A stretch of 20,568 nt of DNA, taken from NCBI GenBank assembly GCA_964534315.1, contig CAZHOV010000106.1:1-20568 (forward strand), written 5' to 3'. Below are positions 7,987 through 15,890 of the stretch, piece by piece. Position numbers and translations under genes: made by a program. Each line of letters starts with the position of its first letter. Positions within the stretch are counted from its first letter, which is position 1. A model generated the notes under the pieces. That model saw only the letters and a program-made list of their open reading frames with translations. It made no database searches and was not told the DNA's origin. The stretch comes from CAZHOV01 sp964534315. Its GTDB lineage: Bacteria > Bacteroidota > Bacteroidia > Chitinophagales > Saprospiraceae.

Positions 7987-9214
7987 TTTTCAATATTTGA
8001 TTGGCCAACCCTTTGTAATTCTCAACTGCCATAAAATGGGAACGCCAATACGCTTTTACCTTTTGTCGCTGCTTACGCGTAGCGTAGCTGGATGTTTTAA
8101 AACCATTAATAAAATCAGCAATAACCTTATTTTCAAACTCTATGGGAACCAATAAGCCAGTTTTGCCATTAATTACAATTTCTGGAATTCCGCCTGCATT
8201 GGTCCCAATCATCGGTATGCCAAAACTCGCTGCCTCCTGAAGCGCTAAAGGTACGCCCCCCTCCGTTGAGCTTAGGTGTATAAATAAATCAACAGATTGA
8301 TTTTTGTAAAATTCTAATATCTCCTGATTACCTACTCTGCCTTTGAAATGAAATTTTATATTGGTTGGTAAGGATGCCGCCATATCCAGCAGTTTTTTTC
8401 TTTCTTCGCCATCACCGAAGTGTATCCATTCTATGTCACAATCGACCTCTTTTAGAATAGTTATAATCCGATCAACGCGCTTTAAAGGCACTAAATTGGA
8501 GCAGGAAACGATCCTTACACAAGTTTTATCTTCATCATAAGGGTTTTCACCGTGGTCGTATGTGCCTTGGTAGTTCAATACAATTTTATCAGCATACCAG
8601 GGATATTTTGCCAACAGGTAATTATAAGCTTCTTGCGTTTGTACAGAAATAAGTGATGCCTGTCGGAAAATATATCTTTGAAATGGAATATAATTGTTCT
8701 CTCTCCGTTCTTCAAATAAATCCCATCCACGTAGTCTGATAAATAGATTCTTTATATGATTTTTCCTTTTTAACAGGGCTAAGCAAAACGCTTCTTCTTC
8801 ACCCCAAAAAGGATAATAATATACTTCGTTTCTAGTGCCAATTAAATCTAGTTTTTTTAAATCAAGCAAAATAACTTCGCTCCTATCTATATTTTTTAAA
8901 AGTCTACGCAGAGTAGGAAAAAATTCCTTTATTGATAAACTAAGCTTTTTTTTATTGAACTCCTCCCATAGAACTTCTATTATTAAATTTAAATAAGCCA
9001 GAAATAAATAAAATTTTCTATTTAAAGGAACAACACTTACAAAAGTTTGGTTTGGGATATTTTTAATCTTGATATCAGTATAACTTGAATCATCTAAAAA
9101 ATTAATTGGATAAATGTATATTTGGTCAAAAAACTGGTTAATTATATTTAATTCATTCGACAAAAACAAGTCTTTTGTTAAGTCCTTTTTGGAAATGATA
9201 AATAAGCTTTTCAA
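7970..9214 (-). CDS. Glycosyltransferase family 4
   Basis: A 414-residue protein. The donor domain begins at VRIVSCSNLVPLKRVDRI (about 233-250), followed by HFGDGEE near 265-271 and EGGVPLALQEAASFGIPMIG at 318-337, then GGIPEIV. These are standard GT4 motifs with both glutamates in place. The N-terminal 230 residues are poorly conserved and Lys/Leu/Ile-rich. The start is TTG at 9214; this gives MKSLFIIS, a sensible first beta strand, and lies 17 bases after the stop of the previous gene. The gene shifts from very AT-rich at its 5' end to less so in the donor domain. Sugar specificity unknown. Confidence 0.92.
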   Translation of the reverse strand: MKSLFIISKKDLTKDLFLSNELNIINQFFDQIYIYPINFLDDSSYTDIKIKNIPNQTFVSVVPLNRKFYLFLAYLNLIIEVLWEEFNKKKLSLSIKEFFPTLRRLLKNIDRSEVILLDLKKLDLIGTRNEVYYYPFWGEEEAFCLALLKRKNHIKNLFIRLRGWDLFEERRENNYIPFQRYIFRQASLISVQTQEAYNYLLAKYPWYADKIVLNYQGTYDHGENPYDEDKTCVRIVSCSNLVPLKRVDRIITILKEVDCDIEWIHFGDGEERKKLLDMAASLPTNIKFHFKGRVGNQEILEFYKNQSVDLFIHLSSTEGGVPLALQEAASFGIPMIGTNAGGIPEIVINGKTGLLVPIEFENKVIADFINGFKTSSYATRKQRQKVKAYWRSHFMAVENYKGLANQILKIDSAK

Positions 9215-9231
9215 GGTTTTTGTTTTAATGA

Positions 9232-10530
9232 TCAGGCTTTGTTCAGTAACCAGTTTTTCAAATAAACGCTATGCCTTTTATCAGCAGATTGGATTCGCTC
9301 AGTAAATATTTGCTCATTGTTGTCTGATAACTTAAATGTATAGCTAGATGAATTTAAATAATTGGTGATATGACCATAAGTACTTACTCTTCGTAGCATT
9401 GAACCAAATCGATCTGTTGTCACTTGAACTTGCAGAATATTACTGCCAGCGTATGCAGCATCAAAAACAAAAGTAGTCCCTATATTTATAACCAGATTAG
9501 CGTATTTAAGTAGCAGATACTTGTGATGTAGCTCTTGTTCATTAATCAAGTGCGTTGCATCACCATTGTCATCAAGATACCCAATCTTACAATTAGGGAC
9601 TTGGGTCAAATAATCTTTGTCACTAACGGGAGCTAAAGGATATGGGCGAATATAGAGTATATACCCTAAGCTATTTAAAATTTCACTTAAATACTTAATA
9701 AATAGAATTTCGCCATTGTCCTGAAGTCGATGACGAGGCATACATAGAGGATAAACAACAGTCTTATTATTTTTCACATAGAACACATCTTCCTTTAATG
9801 CTTCAGGAAGTCGCTCTATAAGTTCATTTTCGGATTTACATTGTCGTTGATCTATATAAAAAAACTTAGTTGGCTTGATAAAACTTACTTTACTAAGATT
9901 TTGATACGTTTTTACTTCTTCCTTCAGATCTTTATTCCATACCAGGCATTTGTCAGGAGTAACTAAAAAAGGACGCTTTACAGGATGATCCCAACTTTCT
10001 ACAATTAAAAATACCTTTTTTAGTAAAGGAGTGAGGTGAAATGGATAGTAAACTGGAGTAAAAGCTAATAAAAAATCTAACTCTTCATCAAAAAAAGTTT
10101 TGAAAATTTTCAGCTTGTAGAACACTGAAATTAGTTTTTGATACCACTTATTAATATTTTCATTGTTGAAGTGAAAAAACTTAAGCCTTTTATTCAACTT
10201 CATTTGCTTATTTGTCAGCTCTCTTGACTGTTGTCTTGTGTATTCAGGAGAAAAAGAAGGAGACACAAAAACTATTTTAAAAAATCTAGTAATCCACCCG
10301 CCAATGATGTTCTGCTTACTGGATATTTTGGAAAAGCAGATAATGGTAATTTGATCGCTATCAAAAATACTTTCGCAGTAGGGAAAAAGCTTTGTGTTAG
10401 TATAATACAAAATAGAATAGCCTTTTTCAAGATACTTCTTAACAATAGGTTTTGATGAGCTAACTGCAAAAACCGTTTCTGCCCAGATTCCTATCTTACC
10501 ACTCATTGTGCTGTTTACCACTTTTTTCAT
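9232..10530 (-). CDS. Unclassified GT-B-like protein; candidate nonulosonate transferase
   Basis: A 432-residue protein I cannot place in a named family. The N-terminus (KIGIWAETVFAVSSSKPIV, 12-30) looks like a first Rossmann strand and helix. The middle has IVESWDHPVKRPFLV at 176-190 and CLVWNKDLKEE at 195-205. The C-terminal part has VYPLCMPRH at 259-267, LYIRPYPLAP at 292-301 and NIGTTFVFDAAYAGSNI at 349-365. The last two resemble the phosphate-binding end of GT-B enzymes of capsule loci. It starts at ATG 10530 after GGAGGCAGAAGG, one of the few Shine-Dalgarno-like sequences here, and overlaps neuA by 35 bases; ATG 10506 is an alternative. Position next to neuA suggests it may use a CMP-sugar (inference). 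Very AT-rich (18/60 in 9961-10020). Confidence 0.85.
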   Translation of the reverse strand: MKKVVNSTMSGKIGIWAETVFAVSSSKPIVKKYLEKGYSILYYTNTKLFPYCESIFDSDQITIICFSKISSKQNIIGGWITRFFKIVFVSPSFSPEYTRQQSRELTNKQMKLNKRLKFFHFNNENINKWYQKLISVFYKLKIFKTFFDEELDFLLAFTPVYYPFHLTPLLKKVFLIVESWDHPVKRPFLVTPDKCLVWNKDLKEEVKTYQNLSKVSFIKPTKFFYIDQRQCKSENELIERLPEALKEDVFYVKNNKTVVYPLCMPRHRLQDNGEILFIKYLSEILNSLGYILYIRPYPLAPVSDKDYLTQVPNCKIGYLDDNGDATHLINEQELHHKYLLLKYANLVINIGTTFVFDAAYAGSNILQVQVTTDRFGSMLRRVSTYGHITNYLNSSSYTFKLSDNNEQIFTERIQSADKRHSVYLKNWLLNKA

Positions 10531-11233
10531 TTACCTTCTGCCTCCATAAGGAATGAAGCTCAAGTGCTCTTTCCCAATCATCCAGAGTATCCAAGTTTAC
10601 ATGAGTACTTTCCTCTGATACAATAAAATCAATTAAATTACCATACAAAGAGTTCAACTCAACGATTACTTGCACTTTCGTGATATAAATGGCGCCATCC
10701 CGAATATATGCTGAAGGAAGTTCTTGCCGACGAGGTATGATCTGTTTTTCTCCAGTAGCTATTTTTAAAAAACCGCGTTCATTAGGCTCAAAAGTCCAAT
10801 GTGGATTATATTCAGCGGGTACGGGTAGCACAGAAACAAGCGAATCGGCGCCACTCTGCTTAAATCCTTCAATTGCTTGGTCAATAAATCCCACTGGACG
10901 AAAAGGGGTGGTTGGCTGCAACAGGCACACCGCATCGTATTGCTGTCCTCTTTGTTCAAGCCACTTTAGGGCATGTTGGATAACAGGTAATGTGGGGGTA
11001 TCATCCTGAGCCAACTCCATCGGTCGGATAAATGGAACGTCTGCACCTAATTGTTTGGCGACTGTGGCTATTGATTGCGAATCAGTGGATACAATGATTC
11101 GTTCTAACATCTCCGATTGTAAAGCGGCCTCAATGGTATATTGGATTAAGGGTTTTCCGCCTAGTAATTTAATATTCTTTCCCGGAATACCTTTGGAGCC
11201 TCCCCTTGCCGGAATAATTCCTAAAACTTTCAA
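10496..11233 (-). CDS. neuA: CMP-nonulosonate (acylneuraminate) cytidylyltransferase
   Basis: A 245-residue protein. IPARGGSKGIPGKN at 7-20 is the CTP-binding signature; IVSTDSQSIA at 47-56, LQPTTPFR at 105-112 and RRQELPSAYIRDGAIYI at 168-184 complete the family pattern. It couples CTP to a nine-carbon acid to give the CMP-activated donor. The start is TTG at 11233 within TTGA, sharing bases with the neuC stop; this gives the canonical MKVLGIIPARGG opening and no ATG competes. It is the third gene of a neuB-neuC-neuA set. Whether the product is CMP-Neu5Ac or a CMP-legionaminic-type donor cannot be decided from sequence alone, so the gene symbol is by family. Confidence 0.93.
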   Translation of the reverse strand: MKVLGIIPARGGSKGIPGKNIKLLGGKPLIQYTIEAALQSEMLERIIVSTDSQSIATVAKQLGADVPFIRPMELAQDDTPTLPVIQHALKWLEQRGQQYDAVCLLQPTTPFRPVGFIDQAIEGFKQSGADSLVSVLPVPAEYNPHWTFEPNERGFLKIATGEKQIIPRRQELPSAYIRDGAIYITKVQVIVELNSLYGNLIDFIVSEESTHVNLDTLDDWERALELHSLWRQKVNEKSGKQHNEW

Positions 11234-12387
11234 TACGTAATCGTTTTGTGAAACCGAATGGGTAATTCTGCTAACAAGTCGGCAATTTTTTTCCCGGCAT
11301 CCCCGCCACCATATACATCTGATCGCGGCGGCTTGCCATTGCCGAGCCAGTATTCAATACTTTCCCGAATCTTATGCCGGTCATAATCCACATCCAGTAC
11401 ATTCGCTCCTCTATCCCGACGATGTTGCCGTGTGCCAACATTCACAACAGGCACCGGTAAATATGCGCATTCCCGAATACCGACGCTGGAGTTGCCAATC
11501 AATCCTTTGGAGTTATACAATAACTTCAAAAAATCCATTGGCTCCATATTTTTAAAAAAATGGGTATAGTTGAGATCAAACCGCTCCCGAAATGAGCGGA
11601 TACCCGTAGAAGTGCCATCCGCACCGGCATCTACATTGGGCCAAAACCAAAAGACTGGTATAGATAAATCTTTCACAGCGTGTAATGTTTCTTCCACGTG
11701 CTTACGCGATGCAAGGTATTCTGTCGTTACAGGGTGCTGCATCACAACCAGATAACCATTTTTGTAATCAGGTTTCGCTCCAACACCACCATATTTTTCA
11801 TATACATCGAAGTCTAATTCAGGATTTTTCAAAATTTCCGCAGCTAAATCTATCGAGGGGCATCCTGTATTAAATACGAAGTCGGATTCCTCACCCATTC
11901 GGATAACCCTTTTTCGTGCACTTTCGGAAGCGACAAAATGATAATCAGCCAATTTTGTAATCGCGTGCCGAACCTTTTCATCAATATTCCCCGTCACTTC
12001 ACCTCCTTGAATATGCGCCAGCGGGATATTCATATAAGATGCTGAGATGGCGGTCGCCATCGTTTCAAATCGGTCAGCAATAGTTACAACAATATCGGGT
12101 TGGATATTATCAAATACCGTGGATAATTCCATAATACCGATACCAGTAGTTTTTGCTGCTGCAGTCAGATTTTCACCCTCCAGTACATTGAATACCTTTG
12201 CGGTAATAGCAAAACCATCTTGTTCTATGTAATTGATAGCGGATCCATAGCGTCCCAACAGAGCCGAAGCAGCTACTACCAACTGGAGCTCCAACTCAGG
12301 ATGTTGTTGAATGGCTTGCAAGGCCGTTTTGATACGGCTATAGCTTGGGCGAGCTGTTATAACTACGCAAATCTTCCTTTTCTTCAT
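11230..12387 (-). CDS. neuC: Hydrolysing UDP-sugar 2-epimerase of nonulosonic acid synthesis
   Basis: A 385-residue protein of the NeuC/LegG family, which removes UDP while inverting C2 to give ManNAc (NeuC) or the 2,4-diacetamido-6-deoxymannose precursor (LegG). Seen: VITARPSYSRIK at 9-20, ADRFETM at 104-110, HIQGGEVTGNIDE at 125-137, VRHAITKLADYHF at 139-151, MQHPVTTE near 216-223, GNSSVGIRE at 298-306 and GTRQHRRDRGANV at 318-330. The start ATG at 12387 overlaps the neuB stop as ATGA, and its own stop overlaps the neuA start. Legionaminic-acid dehydratase and acetyltransferase genes are not in the window, which weakly favours a simple ManNAc route, though they could lie elsewhere. Confidence 0.93.
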   Translation of the reverse strand: MKKRKICVVITARPSYSRIKTALQAIQQHPELELQLVVAASALLGRYGSAINYIEQDGFAITAKVFNVLEGENLTAAAKTTGIGIMELSTVFDNIQPDIVVTIADRFETMATAISASYMNIPLAHIQGGEVTGNIDEKVRHAITKLADYHFVASESARKRVIRMGEESDFVFNTGCPSIDLAAEILKNPELDFDVYEKYGGVGAKPDYKNGYLVVMQHPVTTEYLASRKHVEETLHAVKDLSIPVFWFWPNVDAGADGTSTGIRSFRERFDLNYTHFFKNMEPMDFLKLLYNSKGLIGNSSVGIRECAYLPVPVVNVGTRQHRRDRGANVLDVDYDRHKIRESIEYWLGNGKPPRSDVYGGGDAGKKIADLLAELPIRFHKTITY

Positions 12388-13391
12388 ACAATGTCTTCGG
12401 CTTGTAAAAACGCCCAGGCATCCATGTCCCTACTAAGCTTCTTTCCTATCACCATGCGAAAATTGGATGCATCTATACCAAAACCCTTAGGTTTTTTTGC
12501 CTCCAAATCCTCTAAGCGAAGCAGGTGTCCTTTTTTCAAGTTCTTGTTAACTGCTAAGGATTTTTCAAAAATGGCTTTCAACGGTTGAAACCGCTCATTG
12601 TCTTCTTTATTAATACTGGCAGATAATGCTTTTTCCAATTGACGAACGCCTCTTACTAATTGCTTAGTTTGTTCAATTGTCAAAGAAGCGGGAGCGTCGG
12701 GTCCAAACATTCTTTTATCGAATACTACATGAAACTCTAAAATAGCGGCTCCCATCGTCGCGGCAGCCAATCCTGCAAAAACATCGCCAGAATGATCGGA
12801 AAAGCCTACTGGCAAATTATACCTTTTTTTTAATTCAGGAATTACATTCAAGCCCCATTGCTCAGGTTGAGTCGGGTAGGCAGTCGTACATTGCAAAACC
12901 GATAGTTGATTGCCAAAAGGACGAAGAAAATCAATTGTAGCATCCAGTTCCGAAAAAGAACTCATTCCTGATGATAATAAGATGTCCTTACCGGTGCGGG
13001 CTATTTTTTCCAGCATCAGAAAATTACTTACTTCGCCCGAGCCAATCTTATATTTTTGTACGCCCAATTGCTCCAGTACATCTACTGCCGCATTGCTAAA
13101 AGGCGAAGAAATAAATTCCAGTCTTTTTTCTTCACAGTGCTGCTTCAATCCAGCCCATTGATCGGGCGTAAATCCCATCCGCTTCCAATAATCATACCGG
13201 GTATCATCTTCGTAACTGAATTTAACACGAAAAGGCTCATGCACACTACTCTCCGCATGCGCAATATGGGTTTGGAATTTGATAGCATTCACTCCGGTCG
13301 CTGCCAAAGCATCAATATAGCTATGCGCTATGCCAAGACTACCTTCGTGTGCTTGACCGATTTCGGCTATTACCAATATATTATGCAACAC
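12384..13391 (-). CDS. neuB: Nonulosonic acid (N-acetylneuraminate-type) synthase with SAF domain
   Basis: A 335-residue protein that condenses phosphoenolpyruvate with ManNAc or a related six-carbon sugar. The TIM barrel shows AEIGQAHEG at 9-17, AIKFQTH at 36-42, FISSPFSNAAVD at 93-104, KIGSGE at 115-120, LSSGMSS at 139-145, CTTAYPT at 168-174 and GFSDHSG at 196-202. A C-terminal antifreeze-like SAF domain (about 275-335) closes the active site in the dimer. The start is GTG at 13391, 38 bases after the GT2 stop, with no Shine-Dalgarno sequence. It leads the neuBCA block. Moderate GC (26/60 in 13021-13080). The family is certain; Neu5Ac versus legionaminic-type product is not. Confidence 0.95.
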   Translation of the reverse strand: MLHNILVIAEIGQAHEGSLGIAHSYIDALAATGVNAIKFQTHIAHAESSVHEPFRVKFSYEDDTRYDYWKRMGFTPDQWAGLKQHCEEKRLEFISSPFSNAAVDVLEQLGVQKYKIGSGEVSNFLMLEKIARTGKDILLSSGMSSFSELDATIDFLRPFGNQLSVLQCTTAYPTQPEQWGLNVIPELKKRYNLPVGFSDHSGDVFAGLAAATMGAAILEFHVVFDKRMFGPDAPASLTIEQTKQLVRGVRQLEKALSASINKEDNERFQPLKAIFEKSLAVNKNLKKGHLLRLEDLEAKKPKGFGIDASNFRMVIGKKLSRDMDAWAFLQAEDIV

Positions 13392-13429
13392 GGTAATTTA
13401 TATTTTTATGTATCGCACCTTTGATTATT

Positions 13430-14383
13430 CTAACTTCTTCGTAGTCGTTTAACCCTAAATAAATGCAAAAACTTAGTGAAATATCTAACATAAATATTTG
13501 ACCAAGAGTATATTTCATATATCCGCTTAACCAGGAAGTACTTTGTATTCAAATCTAATTGTTTACTCCGCAATAGCATCTTAAAGGTTCCTAAACGAGA
13601 TTTTACCCAAGAATCACTTTGAAAGTTATTGGAAGCGCCTCCTGCATGCCTTCTATATACTCCCATGTATTCAGGCATAACATATGCTTTTCCAGCAGTT
13701 AATACTAAGGCACATAATGTGTAGTCTCCGTTTGGTAAATCCATAACCCCGGATTTGTAAAGTCGCATTTGCTGTAAGGACAGTGCCTTATAGCAGATAC
13801 TCAATGTGCTTGTTCTGATATTATACTTTTTCTTCTCAACATACTCCTTCAAAGAAAAAGTGCTTGGCCCTTCGTAAAAACTTTCTTTCAGGATTTTTTC
13901 ATTTTCCCACAATATCTTTACCCAATGAAAACAGATTGAAAATTCCGGATTCGCCTCCAGAAAATCTACCTGTTTTTGCAGTTTAAGTGGGTCGATCCAG
14001 TAGTCATCGCCTTCACAGAGGGCGATATATTTACCATTGGCAGAGAAAAGATTATTTACAAAATTGAACCGCCCGGTCGGCTTTCCATTTATGGCGATGT
14101 TATTAGCTCGGCTATGAAGAAAAAGCCTGATCTTATCAGGATATTTTTTGGCGTATTCGATGCAGATTTCTCGTGTCCCGTCGTTGGATTCATCTTCGCC
14201 CAATAAAATCTCAAACGGGAAATCGGTTTGCTGCATCAATATTCCATCCAGGCACTCCCGGATAAATGAAGCATGCTGATAGGTTTGCACACAGACAGAT
14301 ACCATCGGTCCCCCCCCCACGCTATGAGGGTAATGTACTACCGGAACTTTCTGATACTTCGCTTTGAATGCTTCAAAGTTCAT
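13430..14383 (-). CDS. Glycosyltransferase family 2 with intragenic G9 tract
   Basis: A 317-residue protein if it starts at the ATG at 14383, which overlaps the upstream stop as TAATG. A longer open frame from 14431 adds 16 residues but lies wholly inside the sulfotransferase gene. GT2 features: MVSVCVQTYQHASFI at 27-41, ILLGEDESNDGT at 59-70 and EGDDYW at 124-129 with the metal-binding aspartates. Length and layout fit small GT2 enzymes of O-antigen and capsule loci. Codons 22-26 (Val-Gly-Gly-Gly-Pro) are encoded by a run of nine G; with nine the frame is open, with eight or ten it would break. An ATG just after the tract could allow a shortened product. AT-rich. Donor unknown. Confidence 0.93.
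   Translation of the reverse strand: MNFEAFKAKYQKVPVVHYPHSVGGGPMVSVCVQTYQHASFIRECLDGILMQQTDFPFEILLGEDESNDGTREICIEYAKKYPDKIRLFLHSRANNIAINGKPTGRFNFVNNLFSANGKYIALCEGDDYWIDPLKLQKQVDFLEANPEFSICFHWVKILWENEKILKESFYEGPSTFSLKEYVEKKKYNIRTSTLSICYKALSLQQMRLYKSGVMDLPNGDYTLCALVLTAGKAYVMPEYMGVYRRHAGGASNNFQSDSWVKSRLGTFKMLLRSKQLDLNTKYFLVKRIYEIYSWSNIYVRYFTKFLHLFRVKRLRRS
14310..14318 (-). repeat. G9 homopolymer inside GT2 gene (possible phase-variation tract)
   Basis: Nine consecutive C on the plus strand, that is nine G in the coding strand, at codons 22-26 of the GT2 gene. The other G or C runs I noticed in the window stop at about six. Intragenic poly-G runs near the 5' end of glycosyltransferase genes are known slipped-strand switches in several bacteria; here the switch role is inferred from position alone. 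Confidence 0.9.
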
Positions 14384-15192
14384 TAGTAATCCAAATATTT
14401 TTGCAAGTCCGTTCCGGCTAAGTCGGTGCATATATGAGCAACAATCTCATCAGCCAGCCTTCCTCGCCACTTATCATCTCGCTGATTTTTTCGAAACACA
14501 CCATATGCATCATTTACCGTAATGGCTTTGCTATTTTTAATGAAGATATCGGTTTGTTCATTGTAACGCAATCCACAAAACTCAAACAATTGCTGCACTG
14601 TCTTTGGGGTATCTTCGAGGAGGCTTCTGTAAGGAAGCAAGAAAAACTGACTAGGATAATTTTGTTTAAAACGCTCAAACATTGATGCTACTTCTTTCCA
14701 TTTTTCATATCCGTTGAACTCTTCCGGCTTCTTCAAGTTTTTTTTAGGTGCAAATTGCCACTCTTCTTCGATTTTCCATCCCTTATCGGCACGAAACTCT
14801 TTGGGCGCATTAAGCCAGGAATGTATAACACTTAAAGGGTTTCTGATCAAACCGATCACTCGGAGGTCGCTATCTTTTTCCAGCATATTAAACAGCAGAT
14901 GATGATATCGCACTTCTTTATAAACAATTGCTTTAGGGTTTGTCTTTTTAAAAGAAGGCACAATACCTTTATCTTTTGCTTCAATCTGGTCGGTAAAATC
15001 ATCCACTACATTTGCTATTTCATTGAAAAAAGCTACAATATCCTGCCGACCGGACATGGGTATCAAGTAATCCTTAAATCTGTAAGAAAACAAAGGCTGA
15101 TATTTGTACACCACTTCAGGATGGGAATCAAAGATAGCACCTAACCAGGTAGAGCCAGAACGAGGAACACTATGTAAAGCTATTCTTTTCAA
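14383..15192 (-). CDS. PAPS-dependent carbohydrate sulfotransferase
   Basis: A 269-residue protein. SVPRSGSTWL at 8-17 is the 5'-phosphosulfate-binding loop and GLIRNPLSVIHSW at 114-126 the 3'-phosphate-binding segment, the two hallmarks of sulfotransferases that use 3'-phosphoadenosine-5'-phosphosulfate. The C-terminal part (YRSLLEDTPKTVQQLFEFCG, about 188-207) matches the family's late helix. It lacks a signal peptide or membrane segment, so it would act in the cytoplasm before export. The start is TTG at 15192 in a TTGA overlap with the WbqC stop; its stop overlaps the GT2 start as TAATG. It probably sulfates a sugar of this glycan; the acceptor is unknown. No PAPS synthesis genes are in the window. 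Confidence 0.9.
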   Translation of the reverse strand: MKRIALHSVPRSGSTWLGAIFDSHPEVVYKYQPLFSYRFKDYLIPMSGRQDIVAFFNEIANVVDDFTDQIEAKDKGIVPSFKKTNPKAIVYKEVRYHHLLFNMLEKDSDLRVIGLIRNPLSVIHSWLNAPKEFRADKGWKIEEEWQFAPKKNLKKPEEFNGYEKWKEVASMFERFKQNYPSQFFLLPYRSLLEDTPKTVQQLFEFCGLRYNEQTDIFIKNSKAITVNDAYGVFRKNQRDDKWRGRLADEIVAHICTDLAGTDLQKYLDY

Positions 15193-15890
15193 ATCAATTC
15201 AAAATCGTTTAAAAAATATCTAATTTGCTCCGGGGAGTTAAACATCATCACATCAATAATCGAAAGAGAAGGTACAAATGTATTGCCATACTGCTCGTAA
15301 GTAACATCGCCGGTTTTTATAAATGAAAGCTCAATACCGTGTCTTGAAAATAATTCTTTTGAATACAATGAGCTACCACCAATTGGGTTGATATAATGCG
15401 TTGCATTTTCTTGTTTGCAAATATCTAATATTCTTTCCTGCCCCTTTAATAATTTATTATCATACTTATTCAAACTTGAATCAAAAACAATATCTATTTT
15501 AAGATATCCTGAAATTTCTTTAATGCTTTCTTTAGCTAATTCACTAAGGCTATCAAAGCCTTCATCCATAATACAGGCTACTATTTCATAAACACTTTTG
15601 TAGAATGGTGCCTTTTTGTAGGCTAATTCAATCTTCTTTAAAAACTTTTTTCGCCATCTGTGATCATCCTTAACCCTGACTTCATTTATCAATGCATTTT
15701 GACTAGCTTTATGAAGTGGAATAGAAAACATGTTAGCTTCACCATTTATTAAAATGTTATTTCTGTTTACCCACCCTCTGGCTATGTAATTTACATCATC
15801 ATAAAAAACAAACTTATCGACAGCATTTACCAACTGAAAATATCCGATATACGGGAAAATATATGGCTGCATGACTGCCAGCTTTTTCAT
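15189..15890 (-). CDS. WbqC family protein
   Basis: A 233-residue protein. It opens MKKLAVMQPYIFPYIGYFQL, followed by VDKFVFYDDVNYIARGWVNR (24-43), the signature of the WbqC family; HYINPIGGSSLYSKELF in the C-terminal third also fits. WbqC proteins occur in O-antigen and capsule loci, often beside sugar aminotransferases, and have been suggested to modify the amino group of such sugars; I know of no settled reaction. The start ATG at 15890 overlaps the aminotransferase stop as ATGA and its own stop overlaps the sulfotransferase start, so it is tightly coupled to both. AT-rich. Family call firm, role inferred from context. Confidence 0.88.
   Translation of the reverse strand: MKKLAVMQPYIFPYIGYFQLVNAVDKFVFYDDVNYIARGWVNRNNILINGEANMFSIPLHKASQNALINEVRVKDDHRWRKKFLKKIELAYKKAPFYKSVYEIVACIMDEGFDSLSELAKESIKEISGYLKIDIVFDSSLNKYDNKLLKGQERILDICKQENATHYINPIGGSSLYSKELFSRHGIELSFIKTGDVTYEQYGNTFVPSLSIIDVMMFNSPEQIRYFLNDFELI

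Noticed and set aside
10689..11009. Open frame of 106 codons on the plus strand
   Set aside because: Antisense to the middle of neuA, whose motifs are intact; no sign of independent coding.
12220..12588. Open frame of 122 codons on the plus strand
   Set aside because: Antisense to the neuB-neuC junction, both strongly conserved genes; no own start signal or family features.
14384..14431. Longer N-terminus for the GT2 gene starting at 14431
   Set aside because: The extra 16 codons lie inside the sulfotransferase gene; the ATG at 14383 overlapping TAA is a typical coupled start.
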